NCBI RefSeq assembly: GCF_008693065.1
Contig: NZ_VXKH01000014.1
Span: 1-37,696 of the forward strand
Source: Corynebacterium tuscaniense
Lineage (GTDB): Bacteria > Actinomycetota > Actinomycetes > Mycobacteriales > Mycobacteriaceae
Direction: 5' to 3'
DNA length: 37,696 nucleotides
Shown here: positions 23,887 through 32,961 of the stretch, one piece after another
How the letters are laid out: each line of letters opens with the position of its first letter
How positions within the stretch are numbered: position 1 is the stretch's first letter
Made by a program: the position numbers and the translations under genes
The notes under the pieces: model-generated
The model's input: the letters and a program-made list of their open reading frames with translations, nothing else
Told to the model about the DNA's origin: nothing
Database searches by the model: none

Positions 23887-25830
23887 CTACAGCAGCCCTT
23901 GAACACCGTCGAGGAGCGGGTTGCGCCACAGATCCACGGTGATATCACCGTTCTTCCGTACCTCCTCATTCGGGCCCGGACGGTGTCCCGCGATGATGCC
24001 ATGCTGGGATGGGCTAGCGGTGTCCACCAAATCACCGGTAATCAGACGGCCAGTCCACCCCATCTCACCCAGGCGTGTCACGGCTTCTTCACGGCTCTGC
24101 CCGGTCAAATCCGGCACACGGATCATCTGTCCGTTGGAGACCCGAAGCTCAATAGTGGTTTCACGTTGCACCTCAGTGCCTTCACCGGCGATAGCCAAAA
24201 CTTCACCCACGGGGCGGGAGGAATCCACATCCACGCGGGTTGTCTTCAGCCCCAACGATTCAAAGGTGCTTTCCACCTGGTCGATGTTCATGCCACGCAT
24301 CGCCGGAACCTTGACCTTCTCGTGGCCAGTGGACACGGTGACGGAGACCTTCGAACCCTTTGAAATCTGGGTGCCGCCAGCCGGGTTCTGGGACATGATC
24401 TTGCCGTCCTCGACGGTGTCGGAGGTGCCGCGCTGCAAGTCGTCGTTAAGCTTGAGCCCTGCTTTCTCCAGCTTTGTAGCTGCTTCTTGCGGCGTGAGAC
24501 CCGTGAGATCCGGCACATCCGTGATCTCGCGGCCCGAAGATACAGTCAGGGTGACATTCGCGCCGCGCTTCAGCTGTGACCCTTCAGTGGGGTTGATGGA
24601 CAGGACCTCACCGCGCGGGACGTCCGGGTGCGGGGACTCATTCACCGTGACCTGCAACCCCACATCCTCAAGCTCCGCCACGGCCTCCGAGCGGGTCTTG
24701 CCCACGACACTGGGCACCGTAACCACTGAATTCGACTCGCCGGTGATCACCCCGCGGACCTTGTTGAATGCCACAGCACCACCACCCAACGTAATCACGG
24801 CTGCCAGCAGTATCGCGAGCAACTTCATGCCCTGGCGCGATGTACCGTTCTGCTCATTACGGTGCTCCAGGTAGCGGGACTGCGGAACCACCGCGGTCTG
24901 TGTTGGGTCATCGACGTACTCGTACTCGTATTCGTAGTCCGGTTCCTCCTCCGGGTGCGCAACATGGTTACGCGCGGCCTGAGTCACGGCACCGCGGCGG
25001 AGACGCTCGAGGTCCTCGCCCATCTCCGTGGCGGACTGATACCTGTCCGCGGGGTGCTTGGCCATCGCGGTGAGGATGACAGCATCCACGTTCACCGCTT
25101 CCGTTTCACTCAGGTTGGAAATGCGCGTGCTCGGCGGCTCCGGCTCCTCCTGTACGTGCTGGTACGCCACAGCAAAGGGGGTTTCCCCTTCGAAAGGTGG
25201 GGTGCCCGTTACGGTTTCGTACATCACGCAGCCCAGGGCGTAAACATCACTACGCCCATCCGCATTCCGGCCACGGGCTTGCTCCGGGGAGAGGTACTGC
25301 GCGGTGCCGATCACGGCGGAGGTCTGCGTCATCGCCCCGGTTGAATCATCCAGCGCGCGGGCGATACCAAAGTCCATCACCTTCACCTCACCGGTGCTGG
25401 TGACCATAATGTTGGCCGGTTTCACATCGCGGTGGATGATGCCGGCATCATGGCTGGCCTGCAACGCATAGGTGACGGGAAGCAGCAGTTCAGCGGCATC
25501 CTCTGGGGTCAGCGGACCATCCTCACGTATGATGTCGCGCAGGTCACGGCCTTTCACGCGCTCCATGATGATGTAGGGCACGGAAATGCCGCTAACATTC
25601 GTTTCCCCTGTGTCGTACACAGACACGATGTTCGGGTGATTCAGACGTGCAGAATTTTGCGCCTCTCTGCGGAACCGTTCCCGGAAGTTCTCATCCCGCG
25701 CCATGTCCACCCTGAGCATCTTCACGGCTACTTCACGCCCAAGGAGGATGTCAGTGGCTACGTAGACGTCAGACATGCCGCCGGCGCCAATGGAATTACC
25801 CAGCTGGTAACGCTCACCAATAAGAGTCAT
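23887..25830 (-). CDS. pknB: Ser/Thr protein kinase with four PASTA domains
   Basis: The 647-residue membrane kinase has an N-terminal Hanks-type kinase domain (about residues 8-275): GAGGMSDVYVA, Lys37, HRDVKPAN with Asp135, and DFG at Asp153. The activation loop TGAMTQTSAVIGT offers Thr168 and Thr170 for autophosphorylation. A linker with a Tyr-Glu repeat (YEYEYEY, about 299-305) precedes a single membrane helix (about 336-355). Four PASTA repeats follow outside (about 369-435, 436-503, 504-570 and 571-635), which bind muropeptides or lipid II. It regulates cell-wall synthesis and division, with PstP as the opposing phosphatase. AAAGGAG lies 6 nt before the ATG; pknA ends 14 bp upstream. 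Confidence 0.97.
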   Translation of the reverse strand: MTLIGERYQLGNSIGAGGMSDVYVATDILLGREVAVKMLRVDMARDENFRERFRREAQNSARLNHPNIVSVYDTGETNVSGISVPYIIMERVKGRDLRDIIREDGPLTPEDAAELLLPVTYALQASHDAGIIHRDVKPANIMVTSTGEVKVMDFGIARALDDSTGAMTQTSAVIGTAQYLSPEQARGRNADGRSDVYALGCVMYETVTGTPPFEGETPFAVAYQHVQEEPEPPSTRISNLSETEAVNVDAVILTAMAKHPADRYQSATEMGEDLERLRRGAVTQAARNHVAHPEEEPDYEYEYEYVDDPTQTAVVPQSRYLEHRNEQNGTSRQGMKLLAILLAAVITLGGGAVAFNKVRGVITGESNSVVTVPSVVGKTRSEAVAELEDVGLQVTVNESPHPDVPRGEVLSINPTEGSQLKRGANVTLTVSSGREITDVPDLTGLTPQEAATKLEKAGLKLNDDLQRGTSDTVEDGKIMSQNPAGGTQISKGSKVSVTVSTGHEKVKVPAMRGMNIDQVESTFESLGLKTTRVDVDSSRPVGEVLAIAGEGTEVQRETTIELRVSNGQMIRVPDLTGQSREEAVTRLGEMGWTGRLITGDLVDTASPSQHGIIAGHRPGPNEEVRKNGDITVDLWRNPLLDGVQGLL

Positions 25831-25844
25831 GATGCTCCTTTAAG

Positions 25845-27227
25845 TTACAGCCCCGGTAGTTCAGGGACTCCGTTGAAGTCCGGAATGGGGTACGGGGTAG
25901 GGGAGGGGGTCGGGTGCTGGCTTGGGGAATCAGGCGCAGGCGTGTACGGAGGCTCGGGCTCAGGTGTGCTGGGCTCCTCCGGCTCAGGGGTGTTGTACAG
26001 CGTAGACGGTTCCGCCGACGTTGTTGTGCGTTCGGAGGTCGTCGGCGGTTCTGTGACGGTGGTGATTTCCGTGGTCAACGTTTCACTGCTCGGGCTCGTA
26101 GTGCTGCTTGTAGTGGACGTGGTGGTCGGTTCCGTGCCCAGCAAGCCATCTAAAGCCCCGGAGGTCAACGCCCACACGGCACCGAGAATGGCAACGAGTG
26201 TGAACAGGGCGATGAGCACGCCAATGCCAAAGCCGCCGGACTTCTTCGTGGGAGCGGGGGCTGGTGCCTGTGCGTGTTCCAGGGCTGGCACGTGTGTGGT
26301 CCCATTGGGCACGGCAGCGAGTTCTGCCGTGGATGCTTGCGGTTGGGGTGGGGTGGCGGCGACGAAGGTCTTCGTCGGGCGGCGTCCCGCGCGCGCATCG
26401 GCGATGGCCTGCTGGAACTCCGCGCCGTCGGCAAAGCGAGTTGCTGGGTCCTTGCGCATAGCAATCGAGATCAACTCCCGCGTCGGCGCGGAAATGCCGG
26501 TGGACAGTGGCGGGGGGTTGTTGGACACGTGCGCCAAAGCAATGCTTACCGACGAATCCCCGGTAAACGGCCGCTTCCCCGACAACAACTCATAGCCCAC
26601 CACACCCAGCGAGTACACGTCGCTGGCAGCGTTGACCGGGAACCCTTGGGCCTGTTCCGGCGAAACGTATTGGGCGGTGCCCACCACCATGCCGGTGCGG
26701 GTGAGTGGGACGGCGGAGGCAGCCTTAGCAATGCCGAAGTCCGTGATTTTCACCTTGCCGTTTTGGGTGAGCATGAGGTTGCCCGGTTTGATGTCACGGT
26801 GGACCAGTCCCATGTCGTGGATAACAGCGAGGCCATGGGCGGCTTGTTCCAGGATGTCCAGGGCCAGGGACTCCTCAACGCTGCCCTCACGGTGGAGGAG
26901 GTCGGCCACAGATTCACCGCGGATGTACTCCATGACAATGAAGCACATTGCGTGGCCCTCATCACTGGGGACTTCGCGGTAGTCATAGGTTGCTACAACG
27001 TTTTCAGAGGTGATGTCTTCAGCGGCGTAAGCCTCATTGCGGAAGCGGGCCAGGAACTCCTCGTTGGCAGAAAACTCGGGGCGGAGCACCTTGATGGCAA
27101 CCTCGCGGTCATGCGCCGGGTCATCCGCCAACCACACGGTGGACATGCCGCCATGGCCGATGACCCACTGCAAGGTGTAGTCGGGGCCAATGAGCCTTTG
27201 GAGTTCTTCGCGGTTGTCAGTATTCAT
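25845..27227 (-). CDS. pknA: Ser/Thr protein kinase PknA
   Basis: The 460-residue protein has a Hanks-type kinase domain (about residues 15-280): GHGGMSTVWLA, Lys46, HRDIKPGN with Asp145, and DFG at Asp163. The activation loop has Thr176 and Thr178 (PLTRTGMVVGT). A Pro/Ala-rich linker leads to one membrane helix (about 333-354). The external tail of about 105 residues has no PASTA domain; it is a Thr/Ser run followed by Pro-Glu-rich repeats (TPEPEEPSTPEPEPPYTP). Such tails are candidates for O-mannosylation. PknA controls growth and cell shape with PknB. Only 2 bp separate it from the pbpA stop. Confidence 0.95.
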   Translation of the reverse strand: MNTDNREELQRLIGPDYTLQWVIGHGGMSTVWLADDPAHDREVAIKVLRPEFSANEEFLARFRNEAYAAEDITSENVVATYDYREVPSDEGHAMCFIVMEYIRGESVADLLHREGSVEESLALDILEQAAHGLAVIHDMGLVHRDIKPGNLMLTQNGKVKITDFGIAKAASAVPLTRTGMVVGTAQYVSPEQAQGFPVNAASDVYSLGVVGYELLSGKRPFTGDSSVSIALAHVSNNPPPLSTGISAPTRELISIAMRKDPATRFADGAEFQQAIADARAGRRPTKTFVAATPPQPQASTAELAAVPNGTTHVPALEHAQAPAPAPTKKSGGFGIGVLIALFTLVAILGAVWALTSGALDGLLGTEPTTTSTTSSTTSPSSETLTTEITTVTEPPTTSERTTTSAEPSTLYNTPEPEEPSTPEPEPPYTPAPDSPSQHPTPSPTPYPIPDFNGVPELPGL

Positions 27228-27229
27228 GG

Positions 27230-28678
27230 TTAGTTTCCTCCCTGCTGGTCACCCGCGCCGGGGGCGGTAGCCAGGACAGTGCGGCCAATGGGGGCGGCAA
27301 TCTGTCCGCCGGTGGCGCTTTCGCCCATGCCGCCGCCGTTTTTCACTACGACGGCAACCGCCACATCTTTATCCTCATCAAACGCCACATACCACGTGTG
27401 CGGTGCCAGCCCTTCGCCGTGTTCGGCGGTGCCGGTCTTGGAGGCGTAGTTGTTGCCGTTGTATCCGTGGGTGTTGCGTTCAGAGCTGCGCATGAGGTCT
27501 TTCAGCTGCGCCGCAATATCAGGGCTGATGGCTTCAGTGACTTGGCGGGCGCGGAAATCCCGCACGGTTTTCATCTTCGGACTGACAATGCGCTGGACCA
27601 CCTGCGGTTCCATACGGCGGCCATCATTGGCCACTGTGGCAGCCATAACGGCTGCTTGCAGGGCTGTCATGGTGACGTCGCGCTGACCAATAGCACTTTG
27701 CCCCACTGCCCCAAGATCCTCCAAGCCGCCCAGTGAACCGGCAGCGTTGGGCAGCCCAAGGTCATACTTCTCACCAACGCCGAAGGCGGTAGCGGCCTCG
27801 CGCAAGGGGCCATCGCCCATTTCTGTAGCCATCTGCACAAAAGCTGTGTTGCACGACAATGTGAAGGCTTGGTGCAGCGTGGTCTGGCCACCACCGCCAC
27901 ACGGGCGGCCACCATAGTTGGTCAGTTCCACCTCGGTGCCTGGCAGGGTGATCGCGGCCTCCGCTGTCAATTGGGAATCCGGCGTGTAGCCGTTTTCCAG
28001 GCCTGCAGCTGTGGTGATGATCTTAAAGATCGAGCCCGGTGGCAATTGCTCCTGAGCAGCATGGTTGAGAAGTGGGTTACTCGGATTCGAGGTGATGGAC
28101 TCCCACGCGGCGTTCGCGGCCGTGCCATCGGGATTCACCACCGCATTCGGATCGTAGGAAGGACTCGACGCCATGGCCAACACCTCACCCGTGGAGGGGC
28201 GCAACGCCACCACAGCTCCCTCGTATCCACGGTTGTCTAGCTGGTCAAAGGCAGTAGCTTGTGTCTGCGGGTCCAGCGTGAGTTCAAGCGAATCGCCGAC
28301 GCGCTTTTCGGTGGTACGCAAGAAACGGCTACCCGTCGCATGCGTCTCACCATTCAGATTCGCGTTGAAACCTTGTTCCAGGCCAGCAGCACCAAACTGG
28401 TCCGACAAGTACCCCACGACCGGGGCAAAGGAAACCGGCATGTTGGGGTAGGAACGCTGGTAGAGTCCCTGGTCGTCCTCGAACGACTGCGCAAGAATCT
28501 GCCCACCCGCACTAATCTGACCACGCTCAATCTGCTTGGCCTCAACGAAATTCCGCGCGTTGCGTGGATTGCGTGCGTACTCATCTTCATGGAAGACCTG
28601 CACCCACGATAGGTTGATCAGCAAAATCACCATGAGGAAAAGGGAACCAATCGCGCCAATGCGTATCGACGAATTCAC
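27230..28678 (-). CDS. pbpA: Penicillin-binding protein (class B transpeptidase)
   Basis: This 482-residue protein has an N-terminal membrane anchor (about residues 7-26), a dimerisation region and a transpeptidase domain. All three penicillin-binding motifs are present: SIFK with Ser216 and Lys219, SCN at 275-277 and KTG at 414-416. It crosslinks peptidoglycan together with the neighbouring RodA glycosyltransferase. The GTG start overlaps the rodA stop by 4 bp (GTGA), so translation is coupled. The short C-terminal tail after KTG is typical of actinobacterial PbpA. Confidence 0.95.
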   Translation of the reverse strand: MNSSIRIGAIGSLFLMVILLINLSWVQVFHEDEYARNPRNARNFVEAKQIERGQISAGGQILAQSFEDDQGLYQRSYPNMPVSFAPVVGYLSDQFGAAGLEQGFNANLNGETHATGSRFLRTTEKRVGDSLELTLDPQTQATAFDQLDNRGYEGAVVALRPSTGEVLAMASSPSYDPNAVVNPDGTAANAAWESITSNPSNPLLNHAAQEQLPPGSIFKIITTAAGLENGYTPDSQLTAEAAITLPGTEVELTNYGGRPCGGGGQTTLHQAFTLSCNTAFVQMATEMGDGPLREAATAFGVGEKYDLGLPNAAGSLGGLEDLGAVGQSAIGQRDVTMTALQAAVMAATVANDGRRMEPQVVQRIVSPKMKTVRDFRARQVTEAISPDIAAQLKDLMRSSERNTHGYNGNNYASKTGTAEHGEGLAPHTWYVAFDEDKDVAVAVVVKNGGGMGESATGGQIAAPIGRTVLATAPGAGDQQGGN

Positions 28679-29976
28679 TGCGCCACCTCCTCAGCCGGCC
28701 TATTCGCACTATTAGAAATACGCAGCAGTAGGCCCAACAACATGTAGTTAGCCATCACTGCTGAACCACCAGCAGAAATGAACGGTGTGGTCAAACCCGA
28801 CATGGGCATCAGACCCGAAACACCACCGGTGACCACGAAAATTTGCACCGCAATCGTCAGCGCAAGACCCGAGGCGATCAGTTTGCCGTATGTGTCGCGT
28901 ACAGCGAGCGCGGTACGGAAACCACGGCTGATAAAAATGGCGAAGATGACCAGCACGGCGGCAAGGCCAACTAACCCAAGCTCCTCACCAATCGCGGCGA
29001 GGATGTAATCCGAATGCGCCACCGGGACCGTTTGCGGGTAGCCAAAGCCTAAACCTGTGCCGGTCACGCCGCCCCAACTCAAACCGAACAGGGCCTGAGA
29101 TGGCTGATAGCCGAAGGTGTCAATATTGGCAATCGGATCCCGGAAGTTCGCCACACGGTCCTGGATCTTCTCGGAGATCTGGTACACCGTAAAACCACCA
29201 ATGGCCACCAGCACGAAGCCAATGACCAACCAACTGGTGCGGCCAGTGGCGAAGTAGACCATGCCAAGCACAGTGGCAAAGAGCAGCAGCGCCGGGCCGA
29301 AGTCATTCGATATAGCCATGATCAAAATGGCAATCGCCCACACCATGAGAATCGGTGCAAGGTCACGCAAACGCGGGAATGTCATGCCCCACAGGCTGTA
29401 GCCCGCCACCGTGAACAGGGAACGCTTCTGCGCTAGAAGTTGGGCGAAGAAAACCAACAACAGAATTTTGGAAAACTCACCCGGTTGGATAGAAAACGGG
29501 CCAAGCCAAATCCAAATCCGGGCCTCCGCATCCGGCGGCTGGGGCCACACCAACGGCAAGGCCAACAGCACCAAACCCAACAAGCCCAACAAGTAGGAAA
29601 AGCGGGTGAGCTCCTTATGGTCACGCACCACGAGCAGCGTGGCCACCAAAATAAGCACACCGACGAGGGACCACATGACCTGGCGTTCCGCCAAGTGCCA
29701 GCCCTTGGCAATATCCAGCCGGTAAATCATCACCAAACCAATCGCGTTCAGCGTGGCTGCCGAAGGCAACAACACCTGATCCGCGTGCGGGGCGGCATAG
29801 CACATCGCCACATGCGCAATCGCGTACACACCAATGAACCCGCCAACGAGCCACAGCATATCCACTGTCAACGCATTACCTTGGGAAAGCTCCAAACCCA
29901 CCAGCATGAGCAACAGCAACGCTGCCGAAAATACGAGCAGGAAAAACTCTCGTCCACGCGAAAATAATGGGCGCAC
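28675..29976 (-). CDS. rodA: RodA/FtsW SEDS peptidoglycan glycosyltransferase
   Basis: The SEDS-family polymerase is 433 residues from GTG at 29976, which overlaps the last base of the pstP stop (TAGTG) and has GGAGGTG just upstream. An in-frame GTG at 29994 lies before that ribosome-binding site and is not preferred. About ten to twelve membrane helices are visible. IWIWLGPFSIQPGEFSKI is the family QPxE motif, and the long loop with VAHSDYILAAIGEELG carries the conserved Asp and Glu of the catalytic cavity. It polymerises lipid II, probably paired with PbpA. Confidence 0.95.
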   Translation of the reverse strand: MRPLFSRGREFFLLVFSAALLLLMLVGLELSQGNALTVDMLWLVGGFIGVYAIAHVAMCYAAPHADQVLLPSAATLNAIGLVMIYRLDIAKGWHLAERQVMWSLVGVLILVATLLVVRDHKELTRFSYLLGLLGLVLLALPLVWPQPPDAEARIWIWLGPFSIQPGEFSKILLLVFFAQLLAQKRSLFTVAGYSLWGMTFPRLRDLAPILMVWAIAILIMAISNDFGPALLLFATVLGMVYFATGRTSWLVIGFVLVAIGGFTVYQISEKIQDRVANFRDPIANIDTFGYQPSQALFGLSWGGVTGTGLGFGYPQTVPVAHSDYILAAIGEELGLVGLAAVLVIFAIFISRGFRTALAVRDTYGKLIASGLALTIAVQIFVVTGGVSGLMPMSGLTTPFISAGGSAVMANYMLLGLLLRISNSANRPAEEVAQ

Positions 29977-31328
29977 TAGGACACCTCCCTGCACTTCTGC
30001 GAGGAGTTTGCCTGATCCACCTTATCCACGCACGCTGGCAACGCTTCTTCCGCCAGGCGGTTCACCTGGTCAGAGATCTCGGAATAAGAGCCGGTGCCCA
30101 AGCTATGCACCCGGGCGGCAGTGGCCTCCGGCACATCAGCCACACCGAAACGCTGGCAGTTCCTCGGCATCTCATCCGTGTCTACGATCGTGATTTGGTT
30201 CTCACTATTAATGCAGATCTGCTGCACCGGCTTATGCAAAGGCTTGCCCAGGATGCTGTTGGTAAAGCCCTGTTCGATCACAAACTCATCAGCATCATTG
30301 ACAGTGATGGAGTACGTATTTGAACTCGCGCGATCAAACCACCACGCACCAACAACACCCGCCGCAACCACGGCGAGCGCAAGAATCAGAGCTGTCCAGC
30401 GGAGGCGTCGAGGGTGATCCTCCTCATCATCAGCAGCCGGAGCTTCCGTCTCCTTCGCCCCGTCCGAGGACTGCGAGCGGTTCTGGGTGCGCACCAGTTT
30501 GGCGGCGCGGCCGGCGGCGGTGTCGGGGTGCGTCGGTTCGTCGACAAGCGCTAAAGCCCCAGCGAGCGCCGACTTTGCTGGCAACTCTGGGCAACCATCT
30601 GCCTCCGTGTCCACCACATCGGCGATGACAACCGTCACATTATCCGGCCCACCCGAACGCAGCGCGAGCTCAATGAGACGCTGCGCGGCCTCCGCTGGTG
30701 TGCCCGTTCCAACCGTCGACGCAATCGTCTCATGCGTGACCGGGTCCGACAGACCATCCGAACACAGCAAATACCGGTCACCCGCCCGCGCATCGAGCAA
30801 CTCCAAGTACGGCTCAACCGGCCGACCCGTATACGCCTTCAAAATGAGGGACTTCTGCGGGTGCGAAGACACATCCTCCGCCTGCAACTTGCCCTGCTCA
30901 ACCAAGGACTGCACAAACGTGTCATCCACTGTGATCTGCGTCAACTCGCCACCGCGCAGACGGTAACCACGCGAATCGCCCACGTGAATCAGACCAAACT
31001 GGGTGCCGTTGAACATGAGAGCCGTCAACGTCGTGCCCATGCCATTCTGCTCAGGGTTTTTGGCTATAGACGCCTCAATCGACGCATTCGCATCCTCCGC
31101 CGCCGCCGCCAGCAGCGCGAGCACATCCGCATCCCCAGGGTCACGGTCCAAATGCTCCATGTGCTCAACCATGAGCTGCGAGGCAACCTCACCAGCAGCG
31201 TGGCCACCCATCCCGTCCGCGAGCAGCAGCAAATGCGGGCCGGCATACGCTGAATCCTCGTTGTTTCCGCGCACCAGGCCACGGTCCGAAAAAGCGGCAA
31301 AATTCAGCTTGAGAGTGTGCGTGCTCAT
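29976..31328 (-). CDS. pstP: PP2C-type Ser/Thr phosphatase
   Basis: The 450-residue membrane phosphatase reverses PknA/PknB phosphorylation. The N-terminal PP2C domain (about residues 5-240) holds all metal-binding motifs: DRGLVRGNNEDS, LLLADGMGGHAAGE, GMGTTLTAL, HVGDSRGYRL, LLCSDGLSD and GGPDNVTVV. A basic linker, one membrane helix (ALILALAVVAAGVVGAWWF) and an external domain of about 115 residues follow. It overlaps fhaB by 4 bp at its start and rodA by one base at its end, so the set fhaB-pstP-rodA-pbpA is translationally coupled. Confidence 0.96.
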   Translation of the reverse strand: MSTHTLKLNFAAFSDRGLVRGNNEDSAYAGPHLLLLADGMGGHAAGEVASQLMVEHMEHLDRDPGDADVLALLAAAAEDANASIEASIAKNPEQNGMGTTLTALMFNGTQFGLIHVGDSRGYRLRGGELTQITVDDTFVQSLVEQGKLQAEDVSSHPQKSLILKAYTGRPVEPYLELLDARAGDRYLLCSDGLSDPVTHETIASTVGTGTPAEAAQRLIELALRSGGPDNVTVVIADVVDTEADGCPELPAKSALAGALALVDEPTHPDTAAGRAAKLVRTQNRSQSSDGAKETEAPAADDEEDHPRRLRWTALILALAVVAAGVVGAWWFDRASSNTYSITVNDADEFVIEQGFTNSILGKPLHKPVQQICINSENQITIVDTDEMPRNCQRFGVADVPEATAARVHSLGTGSYSEISDQVNRLAEEALPACVDKVDQANSSQKCREVS

Positions 31329-31786
31329 GGCATCAACCTCACAATCGTGCGCCCCATCTTGATGTCCGTGCCCACCTGGACGCGCTCAGGTTGGTCAATG
31401 CGGTACCCATCCACAAACGTGCCGTTGCGCGAATCCAGGTCCTCCACAAACCAGTCCGATCCACGCCGGAACAATCGCGCATGGCGAGCAGAGGCAAAAT
31501 CATCGCCCAGCACAAAATCATTATCGTCCGCGCGGCCCAACGTCAGCGCCTCTAAGCTGGCCACCTCCATGTAGGAGCCCTGCAGAGGGCCCTCCACGAC
31601 GACCACTTCACGCGCCTTTTCGCGTTTCGACGCCCCCCGCACCGGCGCCACCCCCGACGTCGCCCGCCGCACACCCAACTCAGCTGCTTTAATATCCTTC
31701 CGCTGTGTTGCAAGCACCACGAGAATAAACAGCCACAAAAGAATCAACAGGCCGAAACGGGCCCCGAGCATGAGAGCACTATCCAT
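31325..31786 (-). CDS. fhaB: FHA-domain membrane protein FhaB/FipA
   Basis: This 153-residue protein has one N-terminal membrane helix (about residues 7-27), a basic linker and a C-terminal FHA domain. The FHA signature is intact: LTLGRADDN with the phosphate-contacting Arg, SARHARLF, and DLDSRNGTFVDG. FHA domains bind phosphothreonine peptides, here probably substrates or tails of PknA/PknB. In mycobacteria the homologue links FtsZ and FtsQ under stress. A GGAGG lies 14 nt before the ATG, rather far. Its stop overlaps the pstP start. Confidence 0.92.
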   Translation of the reverse strand: MDSALMLGARFGLLILLWLFILVVLATQRKDIKAAELGVRRATSGVAPVRGASKREKAREVVVVEGPLQGSYMEVASLEALTLGRADDNDFVLGDDFASARHARLFRRGSDWFVEDLDSRNGTFVDGYRIDQPERVQVGTDIKMGRTIVRLMP

Positions 31787-31807
31787 GAGAAACCAGCAAC
31801 CTCCGCT

Positions 31808-32608
31808 CTAAACGCCCTGCCGCGGTCCGGCGATGCGCACCTCAATAGTTGAATGGCCAAGTGTAATCACATCACCATCCGCCAGCTCCCAATTTTCCAC
31901 CGGCTGATCATTCACCGTCGTTCCATTTGTGGACTGCAAATCCACCAAAAACGCCGTCTGGCCATCCCAAATGATCTCCGCATGTTGGCGGGACACCCCG
32001 GTATCCGGAATGCGGAAATCCGCATCATTGGAACGGCCCAGGATCGTCGACCCCTGCCGGACCTGGTACGTCCGCGAGGACCCGTCCTGAAGCAGCAGTG
32101 TCACGGAAGGTGTGGGCATGGCGTTCTCCTGATTTGGCTGGGCTTGCTGGGCTGGGACTTCTTTTGGTTCAGCCGGGCGTGACGGCCGGGCAGCTGCAAC
32201 AATCGCGTCGAATCCGCTGTCCACATCCGGGGTCGCATCAACATACGAGGAAACACGCAGCTGGCCGGTGCGTAGGCCCGACTCTTCCGCCACACGCACC
32301 ACCACCGGCCCATACAGGCCCCACCTCATGTTGCGGATAAAGCGGGTGAGCTGGCCTGCAAGATGTGTGGGCAGGTCTGGGTCCTGCGACAGGTTTTCCA
32401 GGTCTTTCGATGACACACCAATGGCGTAGACATTCGGCACCGCCAAATCATCATCCTCATGCGCCACGACACAATCCTGGGCTTCCTGCTTAAGCAGTTC
32501 CTCCAGCTCAGCCGGAACAACACGCCCCCCGAAGACCGCCGCAAAACCGTTATCCAAACCGCGCTGCAGGGCACTGTCGAACTTGGCCAATCGGTCCATC
32601 AAGGCCAT
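31808..32608 (-). CDS. fhaA: FHA-domain protein FhaA with DUF3662 domain
   Basis: The 266-residue cytoplasmic protein starts with the FhaA-type DUF3662 domain (MALMDRLAKFDSALQRGLDN, to about residue 130). A Pro/Gln linker leads to a C-terminal FHA domain: STILGRSNDADFRI, GVSRQHAEI and DLQSTNGTTVND. FhaA recognises phosphorylated partners, in mycobacteria the pseudokinase domain of MviN/MurJ, and tunes lipid II export. GGAGGTG lies about 8 nt before the ATG. It is the first gene of the block, 21 bp before fhaB. Confidence 0.95.
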   Translation of the reverse strand: MALMDRLAKFDSALQRGLDNGFAAVFGGRVVPAELEELLKQEAQDCVVAHEDDDLAVPNVYAIGVSSKDLENLSQDPDLPTHLAGQLTRFIRNMRWGLYGPVVVRVAEESGLRTGQLRVSSYVDATPDVDSGFDAIVAAARPSRPAEPKEVPAQQAQPNQENAMPTPSVTLLLQDGSSRTYQVRQGSTILGRSNDADFRIPDTGVSRQHAEIIWDGQTAFLVDLQSTNGTTVNDQPVENWELADGDVITLGHSTIEVRIAGPRQGV

Positions 32609-32654
32609 CTACCCACACCTCCTCTCACGATCAACCGCTCTAGTTTCGACAGAC

Positions 32655-32660
32655 AGTATA
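32655..32660 (-). promoter_or_regulatory. -10 box of the fhaA-crgA block promoter
   Basis: TATACT on the minus strand, five of six matches to TATAAT, lies about 47 bp before the fhaA start, with a weak TAGGTT about 17 nt upstream as -35. It is the best promoter in the gap between fhaA and the tRNA gene. Confidence 0.5.
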
Positions 32661-32718
32661 GAGTTTCGCGGGCAAACAACCTAGCTGCACAAACAAAAAT
32701 GCTCCATGAACACGTAAT

Positions 32719-32749
32719 TTGACGGTACCCGCTGGGTGCGTGCTATGTT
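32719..32749 (+). promoter_or_regulatory. Promoter of tRNA-Leu
   Basis: TTGACG (32719-32724) and TATGTT (32744-32749), with a 19-nt spacer, lie just before the tRNA gene. The spacer is long but both hexamers match well. Confidence 0.5.
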
Positions 32750-32762
32750 TACTTAGTCGCCC

Positions 32763-32846
32763 GCCCGGGTGGCGGAATTGGCAGACGCGCTGGCTTCAGG
32801 TGCCAGTGTTCGCAAGAACGTGGGGGTTCAAGTCCCCCCCCGGGCA
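32763..32846 (+). tRNA. tRNA-Leu (anticodon CAG)
   Basis: The 84-nt class II tRNA folds fully. The acceptor stem GCCCGGG/CCCGGGC has discriminator A. The D-arm contains GAATTGGCAGA. The anticodon stem CTGGC/GCCAG has loop TTCAGGT, giving anticodon CAG for CUG codons. A long variable arm GTTC-GCAA-GAAC is typical of leucine tRNA. The T-arm is GGGGG-TTCAAGT-CCCCC. The 3' CCA is not encoded (CGA follows). Confidence 0.96.
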
Positions 32847-32852
32847 CGAACA

Positions 32853-32896
32853 GAATGACCCGTCGGATATGCACATCCGGCGGGTCATTCTTCCTT
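32853..32896 (+). terminator. Intrinsic terminator after tRNA-Leu
   Basis: GAATGACCCG-t-CGGAT (32853-32868) pairs with ATCCG-g-CGGGTCATTC (32875-32890) around a 6-nt loop, followed by TTCCTTCT. It lies 6 bp past the tRNA. Confidence 0.85.
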
Positions 32897-32961
32897 CTGC
32901 ACGTCTATCTCCTAAGATCTTTCGGGTCTGACATCCATTTTCCCGAATAGAAAGACGTGTT

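Noticed and set aside
23877..23890. Small dyad GTAGTA-gt-TACTAC upstream of crgA
   Set aside because: Six-base arms at one spacing are expected several times by chance in a window of this size, and it overlaps the pknB stop codon.
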